Made by a program: the position numbers and the translations under genes
Notes under the pieces: model-generated
Database searches by the model: none
Told to the model about the DNA's origin: nothing
What the model saw: the letters and a program-made list of their open reading frames with translations, nothing else
In this document: piece after piece, positions 1 to 7,922 of the stretch
Layout: the number at the start of each line of letters is the position of its first letter
How positions within the stretch are numbered: the first letter of the stretch is position 1
Source: Dactylosporangium siamense
GTDB lineage: Bacteria > Actinomycetota > Actinomycetes > Mycobacteriales > Micromonosporaceae
Reading direction: 5' to 3'
Length of the DNA: 63,691 nt
Assembly (NCBI RefSeq): GCF_016862795.1
Contig: NZ_BONQ01000127.1
Span: 1-63,691, forward strand

Positions 1-90
1 CGAACACGCGGGTAGATGACGCGCGCCATCACCGCCGGGCGGCAGAAAGCTACGCCGCCTCGGGCAGGGCCACCTCGGACATGCGAGCGG

Positions 91-1503
91 TCAGGGCGGA
101 GGGCGCGCGGCAAGGACCTGCAGTGGTGCGGTCAATCGACGGCAGCCACCGTGGTTGGCCGGGATCGGGGTGCGATCAGGGCGACTGCACTGAGGTGGAA
201 CGCTGTGGCGACCGCGGACCGAGGCCCGCGCACGGTGCTCGTTGCGTCGTGCCGGCGACCTAGGTCGACAACTGGCGGGCAAGCCTTGCTTGGAACGATG
301 CCGCCGGATTGGTCGGAGGTCACGTTCACGGGCGTTGTTGCAACCGGGCGCGGAGACTTCGGCCGCGGCTGGTTCTGTCGTGGCCGCGCCCGGCACGGCG
401 CTGGCGGGCGCGGGAGCCGGGGTAGCGGGCCCTGCAACCTGGCCCTCGACCGCTGCAATCGGCGCAGCAGGACTGACAACCGGGCCACCGATGTCGACAC
501 CCGGTTGAACGGGAGCGGCAGCCGGTTGAACCGGAGCCACCGCCTCCCGCGAAGGTGAAGGCGCAGGCATCGGAACGGCGCCTACGCGACCGGCCTCGGG
601 GCGAGCAGTCTTGGAAACCGGGCTCCCACCGCCCGAACCCGGTTGAGCAGCGGCTGGAACCGGCTGCCCAAGCGACGGGGCATGAGCGGCACGATCAACC
701 ACAGACACTCGGCGCGCGGCTGCGGCACTCGATCCAACAACCCTGGCATCGGACGGAGCAATAGCCGGTCGAGCAGGCGAACGCACAGGATCTGAAGCCG
801 CCCGCACAGACGAAACCATGCGCGTTGGAGTGCGCCGCCCGGGCGAAGGCACACGAGCCGGAGCAGGACGACCAACCACAGACGCTTGGGACGTGGCCGT
901 GGCGCTCGAGCCGACAACCCCTGCATCCGACGGCACCGAAGCCGACCGCGTGGGTGAAGGCACAGGCACAGGAACCGACCGTGCAGGAACAGGCACAGCC
1001 GCAGAAGCCGACCGCGCGGGCGAGGGCACAGGCGCAGAATCCGACCGTGCAGGCACAGGCGCAGCAGCTGGCCGTGCAGGCGCGGGAGCCCGGCCAGCAG
1101 GCAGAGCAGACCGCCGCTCAGGAGCAGCCGGGCGCTCAGGAGCAGCCGCAGGCGCAGTCACAGGCGCCATAGGCGCAGGAGCCACGGGCGCAGACGCAGC
1201 AGCCACAGGCGCAAAAGCGGGAGCGGTGGCTGCTGGGCTGGCGTCAGCGGTCGGTGTGGCTGCGGGACGGCTTGACGCCGACAGTGCCTCCGCTGAGCGC
1301 AGCCGGGCCAGCTTCGTCGCGTGGCGGGCCGCCAGTCCGTGCATGCGGGCCGCCGCGAACTCTGCCCGCACCCGCGCCCGCTCCTCGCGTCGGCGCTGGC
1401 AGTCGGCCCTCGACGCTGCGAAACGTGCATCCCAGTCGATCGAATCGAACGGGACAAGAGGATTGGAATCTGGTGCTTCCAAAGAGAAGCAAGGTCTTGG
1501 CAT
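91..1503 (-). CDS. Pro/Ala-rich low-complexity protein of unknown function
   Basis: I do not recognise a function. The first ~75 residues look like ordinary protein (opening MPRPCFSLEAP, then an Arg/Glu-rich, probably helical stretch). From about residue 80 to 380 the chain is nearly all Ala, Pro, Ser, Val and Arg in loose PVPSPARSAS-like repeats, as in an extended linker. No signal peptide or membrane segment is visible. The start at 1503 is preferred over the in-frame ATG at 1536 because GGGGGGAGG lies just upstream of it. Below about position 360 the composition shifts to Arg/Pro-rich with scattered Cys, which resembles out-of-frame translation. A sibling frame reads at least as naturally down to 132, so a frameshift near 350 is possible. 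It lies 92 bp downstream of the hydrolase at 1596 on the same strand. Confidence 0.5.
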   Translation of the reverse strand: MPRPCFSLEAPDSNPLVPFDSIDWDARFAASRADCQRRREERARVRAEFAAARMHGLAARHATKLARLRSAEALSASSRPAATPTADASPAATAPAFAPVAAASAPVAPAPMAPVTAPAAAPERPAAPERRSALPAGRAPAPARPAAAPVPARSDSAPVPSPARSASAAVPVPARSVPVPVPSPTRSASVPSDAGVVGSSATATSQASVVGRPAPARVPSPGRRTPTRMVSSVRAASDPVRSPARPAIAPSDARVVGSSAAAARRVSVVDRAAHAPSLGQPVPAAAQPGSGGGSPVSKTARPEAGRVGAVPMPAPSPSREAVAPVQPAAAPVQPGVDIGGPVVSPAAPIAAVEGQVAGPATPAPAPASAVPGAATTEPAAAEVSAPGCNNARERDLRPIRRHRSKQGLPASCRPRSPARRNEHRARASVRGRHSVPPQCSRPDRTPIPANHGGCRRLTAPLQVLAARPPP

Positions 1504-1595
1504 GTGCGGCCTCCCCCCGGTAGGCGCTGCCTCCATTCTCGACGGTGCACACGACCGCGTCCAGTGCCATGACGCTCAGCGAGCGTTGCCGTACC

Positions 1596-2657
1596 TCACG
1601 TGGCGGTGGTCTGGATCAGGGTGGCGCAGGACGTAGGGTCGTCGGAGAACGGGAGGTGGCCGCAGCCGGGAAGGCGGACGTGGCGGGCGGAGGGCAGGGC
1701 GGCGGCGGCGCGGCGGGCCTGGAAGGCAGGCAGGATCGCGTCGCGGCTTCCCCAGGCCACGGTCACCGGGATGTGCGGTAACGCGCCCGGGTCGCTGAAC
1801 CGGTGCCCGGCGAAGGCCGCCCGGGCGGCCGCAAAGGCCGGCGCGGCCACGAGGGCGTCGACGTCGGCTAGGCACGTCGCGGGGTCTAGGCGGCCGGGGT
1901 GGCCGAAGAACAGGCTGAACAGCACGCGGCGCCCGGCTGCTGTGGCGGCGAGGGACGGCAGCGCCGGGCGGGCGAGTCGGCCGAGCAGGCGTGCGCCGGT
2001 CAGTGACACCTGGCACCACCGCCGGGAGATCGGGCCCCAGAAGCCGATCGGCGCGAACGCGGTCACTGATCGGGCCACCCCGCGGCGACCGAGTTCGAGG
2101 GCGACGCCGCCGCCCAGCGAGCTGCCGGCGACGTGGAAGGACGGGGACGCGGGAAACATCGAGGCAGCGAAGGCCTCCACCGCGTCGGCGAGAGCCGACA
2201 CATCCGAGGACGAGGACCCAGCAGACGAGAACGCGGAACCAGCGGACGGGGACGAGGACCCAGCAGACAAGAGCGCGGAACCAGCAGACGGGGACGAGGA
2301 CCCAGCAGACAAGAACGAGGACCCAGCAGACGGGGACGAGGACCCAGCAGACGCGGAAGAAGACCCAGCAGACGCGGAAGAAGACCCAGCAGACGCGGAA
2401 GAAGACCCAGCAGACGGAGACGAGGAACCAGCAGACGGGAACGATGAACCGGCAGGCGGAGACAAGGAACCAGCAGACGGAGACCAGGAAATAGCAGGCG
2501 GGGAGGCGCCGAAGCCCGGTAGGTCGAGGGCGACGACGTCGAAGTGGGAGGACAGTGAGGGCAGGAGTGGCTGCCACAGTTGCCAGCGGCTGCCGATGCC
2601 GTGGATGAGCACGAGCGGGTCGCCCGTGCCCGATCGGTGGTGCGACAGGGCGGTCAC
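1596..2657 (-). CDS. alpha/beta hydrolase with heptapeptide-repeat insert
   Basis: A cytoplasmic alpha/beta-hydrolase-fold esterase or lipase. Visible family landmarks are the oxyanion HG (LVLIHGIG, residues ~15-22), the strand-4 motif DLPGFGAS, the nucleophile elbow AGSSLGGG (Ser near residue 177), the acid region WGSRDAILP and the catalytic His in GCGHLPF. Between DLPGFGAS and the helix before the nucleophile sits a 91-residue run of 13 heptapeptides of the type SAGSSSP (residues ~55-145), absent from normal family members. I place the start at the GTG at 2657, with GGTGA just upstream. The longer ATG at 2711 would overlap the start of the divergent TetR gene. Divergent pairing with a TetR/Baeyer-Villiger monooxygenase unit suggests hydrolysis of the esters or lactones that enzyme makes; this is inference. 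Confidence 0.85.
   Translation of the reverse strand: MTALSHHRSGTGDPLVLIHGIGSRWQLWQPLLPSLSSHFDVVALDLPGFGASPPAISWSPSAGSLSPPAGSSFPSAGSSSPSAGSSSASAGSSSASAGSSSASAGSSSPSAGSSFLSAGSSSPSAGSALLSAGSSSPSAGSAFSSAGSSSSDVSALADAVEAFAASMFPASPSFHVAGSSLGGGVALELGRRGVARSVTAFAPIGFWGPISRRWCQVSLTGARLLGRLARPALPSLAATAAGRRVLFSLFFGHPGRLDPATCLADVDALVAAPAFAAARAAFAGHRFSDPGALPHIPVTVAWGSRDAILPAFQARRAAAALPSARHVRLPGCGHLPFSDDPTSCATLIQTTAT
2221..2493. repeat. 13 x 21-bp coding tandem repeat
   Basis: Thirteen consecutive 21-bp units, plus-strand consensus close to GCAGACGGGGACGAGGACCCA, with a degraded unit at each edge. Units 7, 8 and 9 are identical to each other, which points to recent slippage or unequal exchange. The unit is a multiple of three and keeps the minus-strand hydrolase frame open, encoding Ser/Ala/Gly-rich heptapeptides. 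Confidence 0.95.
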
Positions 2658-2709
2658 CGGATCACCGTACTTGTTGACACCCGGCCAACAACAGGGCACG
2701 GTGGCTGCC

Positions 2710-3330
2710 ATGCGGATGAGCGGCGGGCCCGCCGAGCGGGGCCGGCGGCTGGAGCCCGATGTGCGGCGTGAGCAGATCCTGGCCGTCGCGGTGCGGTTGT
2801 TCGGGGAGCGGCCCTACGCCGAGGTGTCCACAACGGACATCGCGGATGCCGCCGGGGTCGCGCGCGGGCTCATCAACCACTACTTCGGCACCAAGCGTGG
2901 GCTGTTCATCGAGGCGGTCAGGGTACTCGTCACGATCCCGGCGGTCGCGGTGGAACAGCTGCCCGAAGGGGACCTGGCGACCCGGGTCGACGCGAGTGTC
3001 ACCTGGTTTCTCGACGTGGTGTCGCGGCACAGCCGGTCGTGGCTGGCGGCCGTCGACGGTGGTGGCGTGGGACGCGACGCGGACATCGAGCGGGTCCTGC
3101 AGGAGGCCGACGACGTGGCCGCGGACAGCATCCTCGTCGCGGTCGGACTGGACGGCGAGCGCGAGCACCGTGATGAGCTGCGGGCCATGGTGCGCGCGTA
3201 CTGCGGCCTGGCGAAGGCCACCGCGCGCGAGTGGCTGGAGCACAAGACGCTCAGCCGGGCGCAGGTGCACGTCCTGCTCTCGACGATGCTGGTCACGCTC
3301 GTCGAGAAGGTCTTCAAGGAAATGTCATGA
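2710..3330 (+). CDS. TetR/AcrR family transcriptional regulator
   Basis: A one-component repressor of 206 residues. The N-terminal half carries a typical TetR helix-turn-helix: RREQILAVAVRLFGERPYAE, then STTDIADAAGVARGLINHYF, then GTKRGLFIEAV, spanning about residues 17-65. The C-terminal half is helical and would bind ligand. The start is the ATG at 2710; an ATG two codons later is possible, and no strong ribosome-binding site distinguishes them. The stop codon overlaps the next gene's ATG (ATGA), so regulator and monooxygenase are translated together. The arrangement recalls EthR/EthA-type regulation of a Baeyer-Villiger monooxygenase, except that here the two genes are co-directional. It probably controls itself, the monooxygenase and the divergent hydrolase. 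Confidence 0.9.
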   Translation: MRMSGGPAERGRRLEPDVRREQILAVAVRLFGERPYAEVSTTDIADAAGVARGLINHYFGTKRGLFIEAVRVLVTIPAVAVEQLPEGDLATRVDASVTWFLDVVSRHSRSWLAAVDGGGVGRDADIERVLQEADDVAADSILVAVGLDGEREHRDELRAMVRAYCGLAKATAREWLEHKTLSRAQVHVLLSTMLVTLVEKVFKEMS

Positions 3331-4745
3331 GGATCGCCGTCATCGGTGCTGGGTTCGGTGGCATCGCGGTCGCGCATCTGTTGCGCCAGGCCGGTTTCCG
3401 CGATGTCGTCATCTTCGACAAGGCGGACGGCGTCGGTGGTGTCTGGCGCGACAACGTCTACCCGGGCTGCGCCTGCGACATCCCCGCGCCGCTGTACTCG
3501 TTCTCGTTCGCGCTCAACCCGGACTGGTCCCAACGGTTCCCGCCGCAGCCGGAGATTCTGCGGTACCTGCAACGCTGCGTCCGCGACTTCGACCTGCAGA
3601 CACGGCTGGGCATCGAGGTGACCGCCGCGGACTGGACCGGCGACGCGTGGCAACTGACGCTGAACAACACCGAGACCGAGACGTTCGACGTGCTGATCCC
3701 GGCGATGGGCCAGCTGTCCCGCCCGGTCATCCCGAAGCTCGCCGGCGCGGAGGACTTCGAAGGTCCGGCGATGCACACCGCGCGCTGGGACGTGAGCCAG
3801 GACGTCACCGGCAAGAGGATCGCGGTCATCGGCACCGGCGCGAGCGCGATCCAGCTCGTCCCCGCCATCGCCGGGCAGGCCGCACACGTCACCGTCTTCC
3901 AGCGCACGGCACCGTGGACGCTGCCGAAACCGAACCGGCGGTACAAAGCCTGGCGCCGGGCGCTCAACCGCAAGCTGCCGGCGCTGATGCGGGTGGCGCG
4001 GGCCGGCACGTGGCTGCTGACGTGGGTGACGGGCAAGGCGGTGACCGGCAGCCGACCGGCCCGGCTCGCGGTGTGGGCGCTGTCCAGCGGGCAGCGGCTC
4101 GTGCAGGCGCGGGGCATCCGGAAAGCGGTCACGCCGGACTACGCGATGGGCTGCAAGCGGGTGCTGTTCACCGGCGACTGGTTCCGGACGCTGCGCCGCC
4201 CCGACGTCGAGCTCGTCACCGCCGACATCGAGCGGATCACCACCGCGGGGATCCGCACCGTCGACGGCGAGAGCCACGAGTGTGACGTCATCGTGTACGG
4301 GACGGGTTTCGCGGCCACCGAGTTCCTGGCGCCGGTGCGGATCACCGGGCGGGACGGTCGCGCGCTGCACGACGAGTGGCAGCACGGCGCCTACGCGCAC
4401 CTCGGCATGGCCGTGCCGGGCTTCCCGAACATGTTCATGATGTACGGCCCGAACACCAACACCGGCAACACCTCGGTGGTGTACTTCCACGAGGCGCAGG
4501 CCCGGTACATCGTGCAGGCGGTGCGGCTGCTGGCCGCGGGGGGCCCGGTCGAGGTGCGCGCGGAGGTGGCGGCGGCGTTCGACGCGGAGATGCAGCGGCG
4601 GCTCGGCGCGAGTGTCTGGGTGGGTTGCGACAGCTGGTACCGCACCGGCGGCGGCCGGGTCGTCACCAACTGGCCCGGCATGGCGGGCGAGTACGCCGCC
4701 CGCACCGCCACGCTGAACGAAGCGGACTACACGACAGCCCGCTGA
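3327..4745 (+). CDS. FAD/NADPH Baeyer-Villiger-type flavin monooxygenase
   Basis: A 472-residue class B flavoprotein monooxygenase that should insert oxygen next to a ketone or oxidise a soft heteroatom, using FAD and NADPH. Two Rossmann fingerprints are visible: GAGFGG at residues 7-12 for FAD and GTGASA at 169-174 for NADPH. Between them lies the Baeyer-Villiger signature F-x-G-x3-H-x3-W-D (FEGPAMHTARWD, residues 144-155). The DNVYPGCACDIPAPLYSF block and the C-terminal YGPNTNTGNTS are also typical. The start ATG overlaps the TetR stop by 4 bp. Substrate cannot be read from sequence; the divergent hydrolase and the downstream decarboxylase-like gene suggest ketone or lactone catabolism. Confidence 0.9.
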   Translation: MRIAVIGAGFGGIAVAHLLRQAGFRDVVIFDKADGVGGVWRDNVYPGCACDIPAPLYSFSFALNPDWSQRFPPQPEILRYLQRCVRDFDLQTRLGIEVTAADWTGDAWQLTLNNTETETFDVLIPAMGQLSRPVIPKLAGAEDFEGPAMHTARWDVSQDVTGKRIAVIGTGASAIQLVPAIAGQAAHVTVFQRTAPWTLPKPNRRYKAWRRALNRKLPALMRVARAGTWLLTWVTGKAVTGSRPARLAVWALSSGQRLVQARGIRKAVTPDYAMGCKRVLFTGDWFRTLRRPDVELVTADIERITTAGIRTVDGESHECDVIVYGTGFAATEFLAPVRITGRDGRALHDEWQHGAYAHLGMAVPGFPNMFMMYGPNTNTGNTSVVYFHEAQARYIVQAVRLLAAGGPVEVRAEVAAAFDAEMQRRLGASVWVGCDSWYRTGGGRVVTNWPGMAGEYAARTATLNEADYTTAR

Positions 4746-4753
4746 ACGAAAAG

Positions 4754-5386
4754 CTACACGACCACCCGCTGAGCGGTCCCGAAGCGCATCCGGAAGTCGG
4801 CCGCCACGAACGACAGCAGCGGCCGCCGTCCGGCGAGGAACCGCAGCGGCCCGTCGGGCGCGATCGTCCACGCGACCCTGGCCGGACCGTAGCGGGCAGT
4901 CGAACGGACCGGCGTCGTCACCAGACGCCCGGCGAGGTCCTGCAGGACCCGGAACCCCACCGGCAGCCGCGGCGGCAAACCCCGGCCGGACAGCCGCGCA
5001 GACGCGATCGCCCCGTCCGGCGTGAGCGCTGAAGCCGCCGTGCCGGACAGCGAGAACGACGCGAGGTCCTTCGGGATCCCCCACAGCTCCCGACCGCCGT
5101 CGCGGGAGGCGACGCTGTCGACCCAGATGTGCGTGATGGTGACCCGCGGCCGCCACCCGTCCCGGGTGAGCACGGCCGACAGCAGCTCGCGGTAGCTCAG
5201 GTCGCCGCCCGGCTGGTAGTCGACCCACGCGGTGCCGATGAACGCCCGGCCGAAGAGCCGAAAAGGGCGAACCGCGGATGGCACCGCAGGCACGGAGGCG
5301 AGCGGCACGGCCCAGACGGACACGTGCATCCGGCCGCGCAGCGACCACGGCGATGGTGGATATGAGCGAAGCCCGTCGATGCCCAC
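4754..5386 (-). CDS. acetoacetate decarboxylase-like family protein
   Basis: A 210-residue protein resembling the acetoacetate decarboxylase superfamily. The opening YPPSPWSLRGRMHVSVWAVP and the central block GRELWGIPKDLASFSL are the usual family landmarks; the Lys in GIPKDLA sits where the Schiff-base lysine region is found. The GTG start at 5386 is chosen because the conserved PPSPWSLRG block lies upstream of the next Met. The gene converges on the monooxygenase at 3327 with an 8-bp gap. Many actinomycete members of this family are uncharacterised, so a decarboxylation reaction is not assured. A near-direct repeat of about 20 bp (CTACACGAC..CCCGCTGA) spans the two 3' ends. Confidence 0.75.
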   Translation of the reverse strand: MGIDGLRSYPPSPWSLRGRMHVSVWAVPLASVPAVPSAVRPFRLFGRAFIGTAWVDYQPGGDLSYRELLSAVLTRDGWRPRVTITHIWVDSVASRDGGRELWGIPKDLASFSLSGTAASALTPDGAIASARLSGRGLPPRLPVGFRVLQDLAGRLVTTPVRSTARYGPARVAWTIAPDGPLRFLAGRRPLLSFVAADFRMRFGTAQRVVV

Positions 5387-5487
5387 GACGGCACTCTACG
5401 CCTCTTGACAGTCTGCCAACAAGCGGAGGTAAATGACTCTTCAGGAAACAGCGTTTCGTCCAGCGATACGTCAGGAGGTACCGAAGC

Positions 5488-6453
5488 ATGTTCTCCAAAC
5501 GGTTCGCCGCACTGTCCGCCCTCCTCATCACGGCCGCCCTGAGCCTGCCCGGCCAGGCCCAGGCCGCGACCTGGACCCAGGTCAGCAACACCGTCGACGT
5601 CTCATGCGCGGCGTTCACCTACCACCCCTCGGCCGACTGGTTCCTGCCGGCCGGCACCCCCAAGGGTCTGGTCTACCTGCAGCACGGCTTCTCCCGCTCC
5701 AACGGCAACCTGGCCGACCTGGCCGAGCACTACGCCGCGGCCGGGTTCGTGGTCTTCGCCCCGACGCTGCCGTCGGCCGACATCTTCGGCTGCACGGTCA
5801 GCAACCTCGGCAACAACGCCCCGTTCCTGAACAACGTCGCGACCTGGCTCGGCCAGGCCAACAACGCCAACGGCGCGCTCGCCCGCAGCTACGCCAACGC
5901 GCTGAGCAAGGCCGGCCGCCCGGCCGCGGCCCTGCCCACGTCGTACGTCATCGCGGGTCACTCCGCCGGTGGCGAGGTCGCCGCATACGTGGCGAACCGG
6001 CTGCGCACCACGTATCCGGGGCAGTTCGCCCGGGTCCGCCTCGTCCAGCTGCTCGACCCGGTGAAGTCGTTCATCGGGTCGAACATGGCCACCGGCCTCA
6101 ACGGCCTCAACCTGACCAGCACGCCGATCTTCGCGATCTCGTCGCCGCCGTACACCGCCAACAGCAATGCCAACGGCACGGTCGAGCTCACCACTGACGT
6201 GCACCGGCCGTTCCTGGGTGTGCGGCTCACGACCGGATCCCACTGCGACGCGGAGGGGTCGAGCACCGACGGGCTGTGCACGACGCTCAACGGCGCCTCG
6301 CAACCGGGCAACGTCACCGCCCTGCAGACCTTCGCGGTCGCCTGGGCCAACGATGCGGTCGCGGGTACGACCAGCGCCACCTACTACCCCGGCGGCGCGT
6401 ACTACCAGTCACTGCTGACCAGCGGCGTGACGCAGACCCTCAGCGGCGCCTAA
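5488..6453 (+). CDS. secreted alpha/beta hydrolase
   Basis: An exported serine hydrolase of 321 residues. The N-terminus is a classical Sec signal (MFSKRFAALSALLITAALSL followed by PGQAQA, cleavage near residue 27). Hydrolase landmarks are LVYLQHGFSRS for the oxyanion region, a cap segment, and the nucleophile elbow IAGHSAGGEVA (Ser near residue 156). Late His candidates include TTGSHCDAEG. AGGAGG lies about 11 bases before the ATG. It is followed by a second exported hydrolase and separated from it by a long inverted repeat at 6460-6507. The substrate, an ester or lipid, is unknown. Confidence 0.85.
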   Translation: MFSKRFAALSALLITAALSLPGQAQAATWTQVSNTVDVSCAAFTYHPSADWFLPAGTPKGLVYLQHGFSRSNGNLADLAEHYAAAGFVVFAPTLPSADIFGCTVSNLGNNAPFLNNVATWLGQANNANGALARSYANALSKAGRPAAALPTSYVIAGHSAGGEVAAYVANRLRTTYPGQFARVRLVQLLDPVKSFIGSNMATGLNGLNLTSTPIFAISSPPYTANSNANGTVELTTDVHRPFLGVRLTTGSHCDAEGSSTDGLCTTLNGASQPGNVTALQTFAVAWANDAVAGTTSATYYPGGAYYQSLLTSGVTQTLSGA

Positions 6454-6459
6454 CCACGA

Positions 6460-6507
6460 ACCCGGGTCCGCTGGAGATGCAAGAAGGCATTGACGGCGGA
6501 CCCGGGT
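6460..6507. terminator. 12-bp perfect inverted repeat between two hydrolase genes
   Basis: The arms ACCCGGGTCCGC (6460-6471) and GCGGACCCGGGT (6496-6507) are perfect reverse complements with a 24-base spacer. The element begins 7 bases after the first hydrolase stop. It could form a terminator or attenuator hairpin, although no U-run follows. An operator for the second hydrolase is the alternative. Confidence 0.6.
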
Positions 6508-6567
6508 CTACCCGTACGCTGTCGCCCAAGGGGAAACTTCGTTTCACTATGGGAAACAGAGGTCCGA

Positions 6568-7497
6568 ATGGCTCAACGCTTCAGCCGCCGCGGCGTGCTG
6601 CTCGCCACCGGCGGTGCGGTCGTCGCCGGCGCCCTGATCAGCCCGGCCAAGGCCGACGCCGCGTACTCGAACGTCGGCACGTACGGCACCACGGTCAACG
6701 GCGACCCAGCCGACGTGTACCACCCCAACACCTCCTCACCGCACCAGCCGTGGCCGGTCGTGCTGCTGCTGCAGGGCGCCAACGTCGGCCGGGCCAACTA
6801 CGCCGGCTTCGCCCGCAAGGTCGCCTCCTACGGCTTCGTGGTCGTCGTCCCCGACCACACCCGCGTCATCTTCGGCGTCCCCGGCCTGTACGCCGACGGC
6901 GCGGAGGCCACCTGGACGGTCGCCTGGGCCGCCGCGGAGAACGCCCGCGCCGGTTCGCCGCTCCAGGGCCAGATCGACGCCGGCACGCTCCTGCTCACCG
7001 GCCACTCGTTCGGTGGCGCCGCCGGCCTCGGCCTGTCCACGGGCCTGTCGACCCCACCCTTCACCGACCTGCCGATCCCGGCGCCGCCGCAGCTGAGGGC
7101 GGCCGCGTTCTACGGCACGAACAACGCCGTCCCCGGCTCGCCGGTCATCCCGCCGGTCGCCAACACCATCCCGGTCGCGCTCATCCAGGGCGCCGCCGAC
7201 GGCGTCGGCAGCCCCGCCAACGGCCTGGGCACCTACTCGGTCCTGCTGGGCGTGCCGAAGCTGTACGTCAGCGTCACCGGCGCCAACCACTACGGCATCA
7301 CCGACGCCCAGAACCCGGCCGGCGCGCGCCCCGACCTGTCCCCGCAGACCCTCAACCAGGCCGCCGGGGTCGAGACCATCGCCCGGTGGGCCGCGCTGTG
7401 GCTGCGCGCCCAGCTCGGCGACCCGGTCGGCGCCGCCTGGGTCTACGGCATCGGCGACGCGGTCGACGCGGGCGTCGAAACCCAGTACGCCCGCTGA
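6568..7497 (+). CDS. Tat-exported alpha/beta hydrolase (chlorophyllase/lipase-like)
   Basis: A 309-residue exported hydrolase. The N-terminus MAQRFSRRGVLLATGGAVV is a twin-arginine signal (SRRGVLLA), followed by a hydrophobic core and an AKADA cleavage site, so the enzyme should be folded before export. The catalytic elbow is LTGHSFGGAAG (Ser near residue 151), preceded by FVVVVPDHTR and followed by ALIQGAADGVG and a His in GANHYGITDA. The start at 6568 has AGAGG upstream and gives a proper Tat signal; the longer open frame has none. It pairs with the Sec-exported hydrolase upstream. Resemblance to chlorophyllase-like or dienelactone-hydrolase-like enzymes is general only. Confidence 0.85.
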   Translation: MAQRFSRRGVLLATGGAVVAGALISPAKADAAYSNVGTYGTTVNGDPADVYHPNTSSPHQPWPVVLLLQGANVGRANYAGFARKVASYGFVVVVPDHTRVIFGVPGLYADGAEATWTVAWAAAENARAGSPLQGQIDAGTLLLTGHSFGGAAGLGLSTGLSTPPFTDLPIPAPPQLRAAAFYGTNNAVPGSPVIPPVANTIPVALIQGAADGVGSPANGLGTYSVLLGVPKLYVSVTGANHYGITDAQNPAGARPDLSPQTLNQAAGVETIARWAALWLRAQLGDPVGAAWVYGIGDAVDAGVETQYAR

Positions 7498-7506
7498 TCA
7501 GGGGCG

Positions 7507-7532
7507 AGCGCCCGGCCGAAACGCCGGGCGCT
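7507..7532 (+). terminator. 10-bp stem hairpin after hydrolase
   Basis: AGCGCCCGGC (7507-7516) and GCCGGGCGCT (7523-7532) form a perfect 10-bp stem around the loop CGAAAC, ten bases after the stop at 7497. It is a strong GC hairpin with only a vestigial U-tract, a common form of terminator in high-GC actinomycetes. Confidence 0.75.
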
Positions 7533-7604
7533 TGCCGGATGACAACGAACCGTCGGTGAACTGGGCGGATAGTGTTCCAACGATCGACGTTGGGACGGTT
7601 TTCG

Positions 7605-7922
7605 GTGGGATTGAACCTGCACGTGCAAGGACGCATCGGTGGCGGCACCGTCATCGTCGCCCGGGGCGACCTCGACTACGGGGTCGCCGACCGGTTCCGG
7701 GCGTGTGTCGAGCAGGCGCTGCAACCGCCGCCCGGCGCGCTGTACGTCGACCTGCGGCTGGTCACGTTCGTCGACTCCAGCGGCCTCGGTGCCCTGGTCT
7801 CCGCCCACAAGCTGGCCGAGCGCGCCGGGTCGCGGCTGGTGCTGGAGAGCCCGTCGGAGGCGCTGCTGCGCACGTTGCGCACCGCCGGCCTGGTTACCCT
7901 GTTCGGCCTCCCACCGGCGTAG
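7605..7922 (+). CDS. STAS-domain anti-sigma factor antagonist
   Basis: A single STAS domain of about 105 residues, like SpoIIAA or RsbV, which binds an anti-sigma kinase when unphosphorylated. The core motif VDSSGLGALVSAHK contains the Ser normally phosphorylated by the partner kinase, and the preceding RGDLDYGVADRFR is also typical. I favour the GTG at 7605, with GGGACGG six bases upstream. The upstream GTG at 7572 gives a 116-residue product but has its purine-rich stretch too close. No kinase or sigma factor gene is adjacent, so its partner lies outside this window. The 3' end overlaps the convergent acyltransferase by 29 bp. Confidence 0.85.
   Translation: MGLNLHVQGRIGGGTVIVARGDLDYGVADRFRACVEQALQPPPGALYVDLRLVTFVDSSGLGALVSAHKLAERAGSRLVLESPSEALLRTLRTAGLVTLFGLPPA

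Noticed and set aside
16-558. Plus-strand open frame at the window start
   Set aside because: Arg/Gly-rich, no ribosome-binding site, and antisense to the Pro/Ala-rich gene.
4723-4776. Near-direct repeat CTACACGAC..CCCGCTGA at the 3' ends of the monooxygenase and decarboxylase-like genes as an attachment site
   Set aside because: The copies differ and there is no integrase or insertion between them. It looks like a small local duplication.
2880-5618. A 912-codon minus-strand open frame across the TetR/monooxygenase region
   Set aside because: It lies antisense to two genes with clear motifs and has Arg/Pro/Gly-rich, repeat-free nonsense composition.
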